Under the pieces are notes generated by a model. It was not told where the DNA came from. It ran no database searches and saw only the letters and a list, made by a program, of their open reading frames with translations. Below, piece after piece: positions 1 through 6,242 of a DNA stretch of 12,101 nt. The DNA comes from Acidimicrobiales bacterium (GTDB lineage: Bacteria; Actinomycetota; Acidimicrobiia; Acidimicrobiales; Acidimicrobilacustridaceae), in assembly GCA_023264135.1 (NCBI GenBank), contig JALQSZ010000026.1, positions 1 through 12,101 of the forward strand. The letters run 5' to 3'. The translations under genes and the position numbers were made by a program. Positions within the stretch are counted from its first letter, which is position 1. Every line of letters begins with the position of its first letter.

Positions 1-238
1 TCGTGCCTGAGCCAGCGATGAGCGGCACATCGACTGCAGCGCGAACGGTGTGCCACAGCGCAATCTGTTCCTCGTCGGTGAGGCAGGCCGCTTCACCCGT
101 GGTTCCGCTCAAGACAAGGGCATCGTTGCCCTGCGCGACCAACCAGCGAGCCAATTCGGCCGCGCCTTCATGGTCGAGTTCGCCATCAGCGGTGAAGGGA
201 GTGACCATTGCGGTGATCACCGAACCGAAACGTGACAT
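1..238 (-). CDS. dapA: 4-hydroxy-tetrahydrodipicolinate synthase, N-terminal part (runs off the left edge)
   Basis: Reading the minus strand from the ATG at 238 gives 79 codons beginning MSRFGSVITAMVTPFTADG. This is the N-terminal beta-alpha start of the DapA aldolase family. SGTTGEA at residues 44-50 is the conserved pyruvate-carboxylate binding loop; the usual Ser after Glu is Ala here, followed by ACLT. DapA condenses pyruvate with aspartate semialdehyde in the cytoplasm, the first committed step of the diaminopimelate/lysine pathway. The Schiff-base lysine lies beyond the window. No other in-frame start is visible just upstream and there is no Shine-Dalgarno, but a TANNNT box lies 7 nt before the ATG, so a leaderless mRNA is likely. 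In many actinobacteria dapA lies close to dapB; here five genes separate them. The family assignment is confident although only the N-terminus is present. Confidence 0.9.
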   Translation of the reverse strand, partial: MSRFGSVITAMVTPFTADGELDHEGAAELARWLVAQGNDALVLSGTTGEAACLTDEEQIALWHTVRAAVDVPLIAGSGT

Positions 239-304
239 GGGATTTACCGTACCAGCGGACCTCGCCGCGGCCTGACGGATTTGGCAGGAAACGCTGGTTC
301 TTGC
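239..304 (-). promoter_or_regulatory. dapA promoter with probable extended -10, leaderless start
   Basis: On the minus strand a TACGGT hexamer (plus-strand 246-251) lies exactly 7 nt before the dapA ATG. It is preceded by TGG, an extended -10 arrangement. No good -35 is visible 17-18 bp upstream. No purine-rich ribosome-binding site lies between the box and the ATG, so transcription probably starts at or next to the A of the ATG. The same twelve-base context, CGCTGGTAC(C/G)GT, recurs upstream of rpsO. The rest of this 66-base gap holds the end of the diiron gene's transcript; I see no convincing terminator hairpin in it. Confidence 0.5.
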
Positions 305-1423
305 TCAGCGAACTGAGGCAACTTCACCTTCGGCAAGCGCGAAGGTCTCGTATTCCTCTTCCGTGTCGGGCATGTGTTCGAAGTCGATCACGCCGAGTTC
401 GGTGAACTTGGTTCGCAACCACGCATCGCCAGCATCGAGAAGTCCGAGCTTCTTGCAGTTCGGCACGATCTTCGCGAAGAGCATCTGCTGGAAGAGTTGC
501 TGACCCGGATCCTGCATAACGACGGTGACGGCTTCCTTCACCGGTACGCCCATGCGATCCCAGACTTCTTGCTGAAGGAAGCGATCACGCATACGAACAG
601 CAGCCTCGAACGCGAACTCCTGGCGCTCGCGCAGTTCTGCTTGCGTGAGCTCTTGGTAGTACTCCTTGAGTGAAAGCACACCGAACGCAACGTGACGCGC
701 TTCGTCGCTCATGACGTAACGGAGAAGTTGCTTGAGCAATGGTTCGGTCGTCATTTGATGCATGAAGCCGAAGGCGGCAAGGGCAAGGCCTTCGACCATG
801 ATCTGCATTCCGAGATAGGTCATGTCCCAGCGGCTGTCGAGAACGATGTCGTCGAGGAGCATCTTGAGATGCGCGTTCACTGGGTAGTGACCCGACAGCT
901 TTTCGTTGAGGTACTTGGCGAACACTTCAACGTGACGTGCTTCGTCCATGACCTGCGTTGATGCGTAGTACTTGGCATCGATCCACGGAACGGTCTCAAC
1001 AATCTTGGCCGTGCAGATCAGCGCACCTTGTTCGCCGTGCATGAACTGGCTCAAGGTCCAGTTCTGCGACTGAATGCCGAGTTCGGTCCATTCCTTGTCG
1101 CCCCACTTTTCAAAAATGGTGCCGGAGACATCGAGGCCTTCACCGCGGCTATTGGCCGCCATGTTCGCAACAACCACGGCTTCTTGATCGACATCGATTG
1201 ACCAATCGAGGTCGGTCTCGCCGTTCCACTGCGAGTTCTTTGCCTTTTCGTACAACTTGTTCAGCGCGGGACGCGCGCCCTTTTCGTAATCCCACGTGAA
1301 GATGGCGTCGGCGTTGTCTTGAACGGTGTGAATCGCCGCGTCGACATCGGTGTTGGTGATCATCAAGATCTGTTCAACATCGTTGACGTCGGTGCGACCA
1401 ATGATCTGTTCGGTGCTGGCCAT
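305..1423 (-). CDS. Large ferritin-like diiron-carboxylate protein, probable oxygenase or oxidase, substrate unknown
   Basis: The product has 372 residues. It carries both halves of a ferritin-like diiron site: E131 (HGEQG) with E161 and H164 (DEARH), then E211 (MVEGLAL) with E241 and H244 (DEARHVAFG). This E...ExxH...E...ExxH pattern, with 30 residues between partners in each half, is that of ribonucleotide reductase R2-like, AurF-like and bacterial multicomponent oxygenase-like proteins. Such proteins bind two iron (or iron-manganese) ions and activate oxygen. The length is much greater than storage ferritin or rubrerythrin, and no rubredoxin domain is visible. It is probably soluble: no signal peptide or membrane helix is seen. 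The ATG at 1423 is chosen because GAAGGAG lies 6 nt upstream; an in-frame ATG at 1477 would overlap the tetR end and lacks that support. It follows tetR by 13 bp, so the pair is probably co-transcribed. The metal-binding fold is well supported; the reaction is not known. Confidence 0.85.
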   Translation of the reverse strand: MASTEQIIGRTDVNDVEQILMITNTDVDAAIHTVQDNADAIFTWDYEKGARPALNKLYEKAKNSQWNGETDLDWSIDVDQEAVVVANMAANSRGEGLDVSGTIFEKWGDKEWTELGIQSQNWTLSQFMHGEQGALICTAKIVETVPWIDAKYYASTQVMDEARHVEVFAKYLNEKLSGHYPVNAHLKMLLDDIVLDSRWDMTYLGMQIMVEGLALAAFGFMHQMTTEPLLKQLLRYVMSDEARHVAFGVLSLKEYYQELTQAELRERQEFAFEAAVRMRDRFLQQEVWDRMGVPVKEAVTVVMQDPGQQLFQQMLFAKIVPNCKKLGLLDAGDAWLRTKFTELGVIDFEHMPDTEEEYETFALAEGEVASVR

Positions 1424-1429
1424 GGTGGT

Positions 1430-1436
1430 CTCCTTC
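1430..1436 (-). promoter_or_regulatory. Shine-Dalgarno that fixes the diiron gene start
   Basis: The minus strand reads GAAGGAG followed by a 6-nt spacer ACCACC and the ATG at 1423. It lies across the last base of the tetR-diiron spacer side, directly before the tetR stop codon, which places translation of the second gene immediately after termination of the first. Strong match to the 16S anti-Shine-Dalgarno. Confidence 0.8.
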
Positions 1437-2069
1437 TCAGAAACTACGAGTGGTTGTGTTGTGACCCGCGAGTGCATCGGGGGTCAGGGTTGGAATGAGA
1501 AACGTGTCGACAAGTGTGCGAGCGATTTCGGGATTGGTGATATCGATCACCGGAGCGGGCGAACGAAGGTGGTCGGTGACCACTCGCGCACACCATTCGC
1601 CGACATACGCGGCAACTGCAGGTTCGATGAACCGCGAGAAATGTTCTGTGCCCCATTCGGACGCGCGCTCAAAAAGCGGTTCGATACGAACGGGCGAAAT
1701 AAGTGTGGCAATCGTGTCGGGTTCGTCGACAAGAAGTTGCTGCACAACGGCATCGGTTGAAAGTTCAAGTACCGCAATGTTGATCGTGCCTGCGACTGCT
1801 TCGGCAAGCGTGTCGGCATGATCGGTGAGTCGAGTACACGCAGCAAAGATTCGATCGACGCCTTGACCGAGCGTGACGTCGAGGAGTTCGGCACGACCGC
1901 CAGGGAAGTAGCGATAGACGGTTGCACGCCCGCATTCGGCAGCCGACGCAATGTCGTCAACGCTTGTGGAACGAAGCCCCTGCGAAGAAATGAGTCGAGC
2001 CGCGGCCGCGACGATTCGTTCCGGCACCGGAACTTCGTGCTTCAGGGAGGCCACTGCAGCCGCTGACAT
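1437..2069 (-). CDS. TetR/AcrR-family transcriptional regulator
   Basis: The product has 210 residues. The N-terminal DNA-binding domain spans roughly residues 15-62: RIVAAAARLISSQGLRSTSVDDIA, then ECGRATVYRYF, with the helix-turn-helix at about 36-55. The VYRYF recognition-helix end is typical of the family. The C-terminal ligand-binding and dimerisation part is not conserved enough to suggest a ligand. The ATG at 2069 has no Shine-Dalgarno but sits 7 nt after a TACTGT box, and a 27-bp inverted repeat covers that box. This is the usual layout of a self-repressing TetR gene. It ends 13 bp before the diiron protein gene, whose expression it probably controls in response to a small, perhaps lipid-like, effector; that role is inferred from position only. 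Confidence 0.92.
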   Translation of the reverse strand: MSAAAVASLKHEVPVPERIVAAAARLISSQGLRSTSVDDIASAAECGRATVYRYFPGGRAELLDVTLGQGVDRIFAACTRLTDHADTLAEAVAGTINIAVLELSTDAVVQQLLVDEPDTIATLISPVRIEPLFERASEWGTEHFSRFIEPAVAAYVGEWCARVVTDHLRSPAPVIDITNPEIARTLVDTFLIPTLTPDALAGHNTTTRSF

Positions 2070-2072
2070 GGA

Positions 2073-2099
2073 TGAGACAGTACAGGAGAATCTGTCTCA
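2073..2099. promoter_or_regulatory. Inverted-repeat operator for the adjacent TetR regulator
   Basis: There is a perfect 8-bp inverted repeat: TGAGACAG at 2073-2080 and CTGTCTCA at 2092-2099, with an 11-base spacer TACAGGAGAAT. The half-site centres are 19 bp apart, about two helical turns. The repeat starts 3 bp upstream of the tetR start codon and covers the predicted -10 box and most of the -35 to -10 spacer, so bound repressor would block RNA polymerase. The sequence directly shows symmetry and position; binding by the neighbouring regulator is inferred. Confidence 0.7.
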
Positions 2100-2106
2100 C
2101 TGTCGG
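2077..2106 (-). promoter_or_regulatory. tetR promoter, probably leaderless
   Basis: On the minus strand CCGACA (plus 2101-2106), which matches four of six bases of TTGACA, is followed by an 18-bp spacer and then TACTGT (plus 2077-2082). The -10 box ends 7 nt before the ATG at 2069, leaving no room for a ribosome-binding site, so the mRNA probably begins at or next to the start codon. The inverted repeat at 2073-2099 overlaps this promoter. Confidence 0.55.
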
Positions 2107-2128
2107 GTCGGGTTCGTGGCCCCCACTT

Positions 2129-2947
2129 TCAGGCCAGTTCCGACTCGTCGGTCACTTCAAGAATCTCGGCGTCGTCGCCGTCCATCTGCTTTCGCTTGGC
2201 GTATCGGCGCAAAAGCAAGGGGTACACGATGATCGTGAGCAGCGAGAACGCGAACCACTGGATGGCATACCCGAGGTGGGGCCCCTCGGACAGCTCTGGG
2301 AGCGGAACCGGCACTGGCAGATCAGGCTGGGCCGGATCTTGAGCGCGTAGCGAGATATAGCCAGGGATGAGCTTCTCGTCGACCTGTTGGGCAAGGCGGC
2401 CGACATCGAGTCGAGCCAGCACTTTGAGTGTTCCGACCTCAGCATCTTTCGGAGACGAAACGAGGCCGTTCGTTTCGCGAACCTGAGACTGACGCAACAG
2501 ACCCTGCACCGTGACGGTGCCCTTTGGCGGAGCGAAGTCCTCCCATGGCCCGTCTTCGGTATAGGAGTACGGCACCCATCCTCTGTTAATCGCAATCGCC
2601 GTGCCATCGGACTGCACGAGGGGTGTCACCACCCAATACCCCGGCGCACCGTTGTTCGTTCGGTTTGTCACAAGCACTTGTTGATCGGGTCGATACGTAC
2701 CCGTCACATAGACCGGCTGATAGTCGGCCGTCTTCACTTCATCTGTCGTGGCCGCGGTTCCTTGCGGAAGAACGGCAGCGAGTGGTTGCGGCTGTTGCTT
2801 CATCGCGTTCGTCACGACCGCGTTCGCAGTTTTGCGTTCGTCGAGTCGACGCAGTTGCCAAAACCCAAGATTGATCATCGTCACGACGACGAGAAGAACA
2901 AAGAGATGCGACAGGATCCAACGAGGTTTGAGCAGGAACCGGTACAC
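2129..2947 (-). CDS. SURF1-family cytochrome c oxidase assembly protein
   Basis: The product has 272 residues with the SURF1 layout: an N-terminal membrane helix (about residues 11-30) ending in the signature LGFWQLRRLDER, a periplasm-facing domain, and a second helix near residues 227-246 (HLGYAIQWFAFSL..YPLLL). Family landmarks in the middle include VTGTY, VLVTNR, GYWVVTPL and INRGWVP. SURF1 proteins help haem a insertion into subunit I of aa3-type oxidase, which points to an aerobic respiratory chain. The C-terminus is a charged, acidic cytoplasmic tail. The start is GTG at 2947, giving the natural N-terminus before the first helix; there is no Shine-Dalgarno, but a TAGCCT box ends 7 nt upstream. 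No oxidase or haem A synthesis genes are nearby. The family is clear; the function follows from the family. Confidence 0.93.
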   Translation of the reverse strand: MYRFLLKPRWILSHLFVLLVVVTMINLGFWQLRRLDERKTANAVVTNAMKQQPQPLAAVLPQGTAATTDEVKTADYQPVYVTGTYRPDQQVLVTNRTNNGAPGYWVVTPLVQSDGTAIAINRGWVPYSYTEDGPWEDFAPPKGTVTVQGLLRQSQVRETNGLVSSPKDAEVGTLKVLARLDVGRLAQQVDEKLIPGYISLRAQDPAQPDLPVPVPLPELSEGPHLGYAIQWFAFSLLTIIVYPLLLRRYAKRKQMDGDDAEILEVTDESELA

Positions 2948-2954
2948 GTTGCTC

Positions 2955-2985
2955 AGGCTAGGCGTGAGGAACCGTGCGTTGGCAA
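2955..2985 (-). promoter_or_regulatory. SURF1 gene promoter, probably leaderless
   Basis: The minus strand has TTGCCA (plus 2980-2985), five of six matches to TTGACA, then a rather long 19-bp spacer and TAGCCT (plus 2955-2960). The latter ends 7 nt before the GTG start at 2947, the same distance as for tetR and dapA. No ribosome-binding site is visible. The element lies in the 62-bp gap behind the acyl-CoA ligase stop, so SURF1 may be transcribed both alone and by read-through. Confidence 0.45.
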
Positions 2986-3009
2986 TCGGGGTCGGCGAGC
3001 CGGACGCGA

Positions 3010-4638
3010 CTACGCAGTGGGAAGCACGTAGCCGGCGAATTGATCACGAAGATCGCGCTTCGAGAACTTGCCCACTGACGTTTTCGGCACTTCGTCGATA
3101 AAGACAACGTCGTCGGGGAGCCACCACTTCGCAACGCGACCGTCGAGGAACTCGAGCACGTCTTCGCGAGTCAACGACTCCCCTGGCTTCACAACTACGC
3201 ATGCGAGCGGACGCTCTGACCACTTCGGGTGCTTCACCGCGATCACCGCAGCTTCAGCAATTGACGGATGCGCCATGATTTCGTTCTCGAGTTCGACCGA
3301 AGAGATCCATTCGCCGCCGGACTTCACAACGTCTTTCGTGCGGTCGACAATGCGCATGAACCCTTCGCTATCGATCGTTGCGACATCGCCGGTCTTCAGC
3401 CAACCATCGGGAGTGAACGATTCCGGAGAACGAGAATCGTTGTAGTACTCCTTGGCGATCCACGGACCAGCCACCTGAAGTTCGCCGCTGGTTTCGCCAT
3501 CCCACGGCAACGCTTCGCCAGTTTCCTGATCGGCGATGCGAGCCTGAACACCAAGCGTCGGAAGACCAATTGAGGCTCGGTAGTCGGCTTGTTCATCTTC
3601 GGAAAGCGACAACATTGTCGACTTCACTTTGGCGACCGACGCCAACGGACTCGTTTCGGTCATGCCCCAGGCTTGAAGAATCGGGATGCCGATCTTTTCG
3701 CGATAAGCCTCGGACAAATGCTTCGGGACTGCCGAACCGCCGCAGGGAATTCCGCGCAAACTCGAAACGTCGCGTCCGTCGATTTCGTTGAGAACACCCA
3801 TCCAGATTGTGGGAACGCCAGCGGCGATCGTGACTCGCTCTGATTCGATGAGATTCACGATTGCGGGAGGCGAAAGGTCAGGCCCAGGCATCACCAATGT
3901 GGCGCCAGAGGCAACGCCAATATGAGCGAGACCCCATGCGTTGGCGTGGAACATGGGCACCACAGGAAGAATCGTGTCGCGCTCGCCGACGCCAAGGCCA
4001 TCGGCCATCATCCCCGCCATCGTGTGCAGCCAAGTTGAACGATGCGAATACACAACCCCTTTGGGGTTTCCTGTCGTGCCACTCGTGTAACACATCGATG
4101 CCGCTTGGTTCTCGTCGGTGACTGTCCACTCCACTGGGCTCGCCGAGGCAAGTAACGCTTCGTAGTCGTGAAGCAAACGTCCGCCAGTATCGGATGGGAG
4201 TTCACCTTTGCCGTCGTCCATCACGACGATGTGTCGAACAGTGGTGAAGGTATCGACCAGCGGCCAAAGAAGTCCGAGAAGTGATTTGTCGACAAAGATC
4301 ACTTCGTCTTCAGCGTGATTGACGATGTAGGTGATCTGTTCGGGGAACAACCGAATGTTCAACGTATGCAGCACGCGCCCCGAACATGGTGCAGCGAAAT
4401 AGAGCTCAAGGTGGCGCGCGGTATTCCAAGCAAACGTTGCGACTCGACCATCGGCACTAATTCCGAGGTCATCGAGAACACCGCCAAGACGACGCGTGCG
4501 CTCTGCCCATTGTCCGTAGGTCTCGCGTTCGATTCCCGTCGCGGTTGCCGTCACGATCTCTTTGGCAGGGAAGAGCTTCTCAGCACGATCAAAGAGATTG
4601 GTGAGGACGAGCGGACCGTCCTGCATGAGACCTTTCAT
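3010..4638 (-). CDS. Medium/long-chain acyl-CoA ligase (AMP-binding family, FadD/AlkK-like)
   Basis: The product has 542 residues with all core motifs of the adenylate-forming family. The phosphate loop YTSGTTGNPKG is at 184-194, the A5 motif WGMTETSP at 324-331, and GWLKTGD at 412-418. The hinge region VDRTKDVVKSGGEWIS is at 431-446, and the C-terminal catalytic lysine is K524 in PKTSVGK. These enzymes activate a carboxylic acid to an acyl-adenylate and then to acyl-CoA, normally in the cytoplasm before beta-oxidation or lipid synthesis. The N-terminus MKGLMQDGPLVL resembles medium-chain ligases of the AlkK type, but chain length cannot be read from sequence and other acids (for example methylthio or aromatic acids) remain possible. 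The ATG at 4638 is chosen because AGGGGAG lies 6 nt upstream; an in-frame ATG at 4662 lacks one. It is divergent from the DedA-like gene. Confidence 0.92.
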   Translation of the reverse strand: MKGLMQDGPLVLTNLFDRAEKLFPAKEIVTATATGIERETYGQWAERTRRLGGVLDDLGISADGRVATFAWNTARHLELYFAAPCSGRVLHTLNIRLFPEQITYIVNHAEDEVIFVDKSLLGLLWPLVDTFTTVRHIVVMDDGKGELPSDTGGRLLHDYEALLASASPVEWTVTDENQAASMCYTSGTTGNPKGVVYSHRSTWLHTMAGMMADGLGVGERDTILPVVPMFHANAWGLAHIGVASGATLVMPGPDLSPPAIVNLIESERVTIAAGVPTIWMGVLNEIDGRDVSSLRGIPCGGSAVPKHLSEAYREKIGIPILQAWGMTETSPLASVAKVKSTMLSLSEDEQADYRASIGLPTLGVQARIADQETGEALPWDGETSGELQVAGPWIAKEYYNDSRSPESFTPDGWLKTGDVATIDSEGFMRIVDRTKDVVKSGGEWISSVELENEIMAHPSIAEAAVIAVKHPKWSERPLACVVVKPGESLTREDVLEFLDGRVAKWWLPDDVVFIDEVPKTSVGKFSKRDLRDQFAGYVLPTA

Positions 4639-4644
4639 CACGAA

Positions 4645-4651
4645 CTCCCCT
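4645..4651 (-). promoter_or_regulatory. Shine-Dalgarno that fixes the acyl-CoA ligase start
   Basis: The minus strand reads AGGGGAG, a 6-nt spacer TTCGTG, then ATG at 4638. The spacing is identical to that of the diiron gene and pnp. It supports the internal ATG over the longer reading frame that begins at 4662. Confidence 0.7.
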
Positions 4652-4688
4652 GTTTGTGGCAACCCGCCGGTCGCCTACGTGCCGCCGA

Positions 4689-4719
4689 ATGGTACGTGAG
4701 AGGATCAGGGTCTTGTCAG
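4689..4719 (-). promoter_or_regulatory. Candidate acyl-CoA ligase promoter
   Basis: The minus strand carries CTGACA (plus 4714-4719), five of six matches to the -35 consensus, a 19-bp spacer, and TACCAT (plus 4689-4694) as -10. This would give an untranslated leader of roughly 40-45 nt containing the Shine-Dalgarno. The element overlaps the possible start codons of the divergent DedA-like gene, so the two transcripts would overlap at their 5' ends. Confidence 0.4.
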
Positions 4720-5435
4720 CCCCACCCGAAACCCCCTCCTCGGCCCACCCCGGACGCCGTCATCTCACTCTGCTCATCGCCCCCATCGTGGCGATGATCG
4801 TGGCTGGCTATACCGCCGACGCGCTGTGGCCCGATCTCGTGAACAGCAATCCCCTGCTGCTGATCTCGCTAAGCGCCAAGAACCGCTACCTCGTCCTTGT
4901 CGTCAATCGCCTCTCGTCACTCTCCTATTACGGCGTCGGCACTCTTCGACTTCTCCTGCCTGATCCATTCTTTTTCGCGCTTGGCTGGTTCTACGGCGAA
5001 GCCGCCCTCAAGTGGATGGAGCGACGAACCCCCACCACCGGTCGCTACATGCGCGCGGTCGAGGGGTGGTTTGGAAAATGGGGAGCGCCCCTCGTGGTGT
5101 TGTTCCCCAACAATTACGTCTGCCTTGTCGCTGGCGCATCGAAGATGAAGCCGCTGCGGTTTGCGGTGCTCAACATCATCGGCACGATCGGCCGACTCCT
5201 CATGCTGCAAGTCATCGGCGACATTTTCGCCGGACCGATCGATTCGATTCTCAGTTTCATCGCGCATTGGCGAATCCCACTGCTCGTTGTGTCGATTGCT
5301 CTTGTGGCAGTGTTCTGGATCGGCGAACTTCGGCGCGGCAAACAAGAGATCGACGCATTTCGCGAACTTGAAGACGCAGCCGACGAAATCGAACTCGGCC
5401 ATTTACCGCCGAGCAGTGAACCCGACGCTGACTGA
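4713..5435 (+). CDS. DedA/VTT-type integral membrane protein
   Basis: This is a hydrophobic protein of 240 residues from the TTG at 4713. Apparent membrane segments are LTLLIAPIVAMIVAGY, a re-entrant-like PLLLISL...YLVLVV, LRLLLPDPFFFALGWFYG, GAPLVVLFPNNYVCLVAGASKM, VLNIIGTIGRLLMLQVIGDIF and IPLLVVSIALVAVFWIG, followed by a charged cytoplasmic tail. The stretch FPNNY..LVAGASKMKPLRFAVLNIIG matches the AG...M...F...N..G core of the DedA/SNARE-associated (VTT) family. The usual R..P..R preceding it is not evident, so it is a divergent member. Relatives act as lipid scramblases or flippases or affect membrane potential; substrate unknown. The TTG is preferred because AGAGGA lies 8 nt upstream; an ATG at 4689 has no ribosome-binding site but is an alternative. 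Convergent with dapB, whose stop is 9 bp away. Confidence 0.75.
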   Translation: MSAPPETPSSAHPGRRHLTLLIAPIVAMIVAGYTADALWPDLVNSNPLLLISLSAKNRYLVLVVNRLSSLSYYGVGTLRLLLPDPFFFALGWFYGEAALKWMERRTPTTGRYMRAVEGWFGKWGAPLVVLFPNNYVCLVAGASKMKPLRFAVLNIIGTIGRLLMLQVIGDIFAGPIDSILSFIAHWRIPLLVVSIALVAVFWIGELRRGKQEIDAFRELEDAADEIELGHLPPSSEPDAD

Positions 5436-5445
5436 CGTTCGGGTT
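5419..5445. terminator. Hairpin across the convergent stop codons of the DedA-like gene and dapB
   Basis: AACCCGA (5419-5425) pairs with TCGGGTT (5439-5445). The stem continues as CG/CG (5426-5427 with 5436-5437) past a single bulged T, leaving an 8-base loop CTGACTGA. It overlaps the end of both genes and could stop transcription in either direction. Neither side is followed by a long T-run, so as an intrinsic terminator it is weak; it may instead protect 3' ends. Confidence 0.4.
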
Positions 5446-6233
5446 TACAGGTCGAGCAACGCGTCGAGACCGATCGTGACGCCAGGACGATCGACGACAG
5501 CTTTGGTCGCAAGCAACACGCCGGGCATGAACGAATCACGGTCGTACGAATCGTGACGCAGCGTGAGTGTCTGACCAGTCGTTCCGAGAATGACCTCTTG
5601 ATGAGCAACCATGCCGCGTAAACGAAGTGAATGAACACGAATGTCGGCAGGACCCTTGCCACCACGAGCGCCGGGCAGAAGTTCGGTCTTTGTGGGATCG
5701 GCGGCCCATTCCGCAGACGCTTCGGCCATTCGTTCCGCAGTGAGCATCGCCGTACCGGAAGGTGCATCGAGTTTTGCGTCGTGGTGCAGTTCAACGATTT
5801 CTGCAGTTTCGAAAAATGGTGCAGCGAGTTCCGCGAATCGCATCATGAGCACCGCACCGATCGCGAAGTTTGGAGCGATCACGCAATTCGAACTCGTGAA
5901 TTGATCGCGAAACGACTGCAGGTCGCCTTCGGAAAAGCCCGTTGTTCCGGTGACGGCGTGGATCCCATTCTCAGCAAGCCATAAGAGGTTTGCGCGAGCA
6001 GCTTCAAGATGGGTGAAGTCGATAACGACATCGACCTTGGCATCGAGGAAGGCTTGGCCATCGGCAGAGACTTGAAACGGCTGATCGCAACCAGTGACTT
6101 GGCGCATATCGAGACCGGCGTGATGAGGGTCGACTGCAGCAACCAGCGTTAATGCGGGATCGCCATCGACCGCACGACACACCGTGCTTCCCATCCGACC
6201 ACCAGCACCGAAGACTCCAACGCGCAACGTCAT
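5445..6233 (-). CDS. dapB: 4-hydroxy-tetrahydrodipicolinate reductase
   Basis: The product has 262 residues, a normal DapB length. The N-terminal Rossmann fold begins with VGVFGAGGRMG (glycines at 9, 11, 12 and 15) for NAD(P)H. DFTH (72-75) and VTGTTG (94-99) line the cofactor site. The substrate-binding signature ELHHDAKLDAPSGTA spans 148-162, with the catalytic histidines H150/H151 and lysine K154. LRGMVAHQEVILG near 205-217 is the C-terminal dimer/tetramer region. The enzyme reduces the DapA product to tetrahydrodipicolinate for lysine and diaminopimelate. The ATG at 6233 is 9 bp past the M16 peptidase stop and lacks a Shine-Dalgarno, so it is translated by coupling or from a leaderless message: TAGTTT overlaps the peptidase stop, 6 nt before the ATG. 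Confident. Confidence 0.97.
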   Translation of the reverse strand: MTLRVGVFGAGGRMGSTVCRAVDGDPALTLVAAVDPHHAGLDMRQVTGCDQPFQVSADGQAFLDAKVDVVIDFTHLEAARANLLWLAENGIHAVTGTTGFSEGDLQSFRDQFTSSNCVIAPNFAIGAVLMMRFAELAAPFFETAEIVELHHDAKLDAPSGTAMLTAERMAEASAEWAADPTKTELLPGARGGKGPADIRVHSLRLRGMVAHQEVILGTTGQTLTLRHDSYDRDSFMPGVLLATKAVVDRPGVTIGLDALLDL

Positions 6234-6242
6234 GGGCTGAAA

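Noticed and set aside
1424..1477. Longer N-terminus for the diiron protein, starting at 1477
   Set aside because: It would overlap the tetR coding end and has no ribosome-binding site, whereas the ATG at 1423 has GAAGGAG at 6 nt.
2387..3031. Plus-strand open frame of 214 codons opposite the SURF1 gene
   Set aside because: SURF1 on the minus strand explains this region with clear family motifs; this frame has an arginine/histidine-rich, non-protein-like composition.
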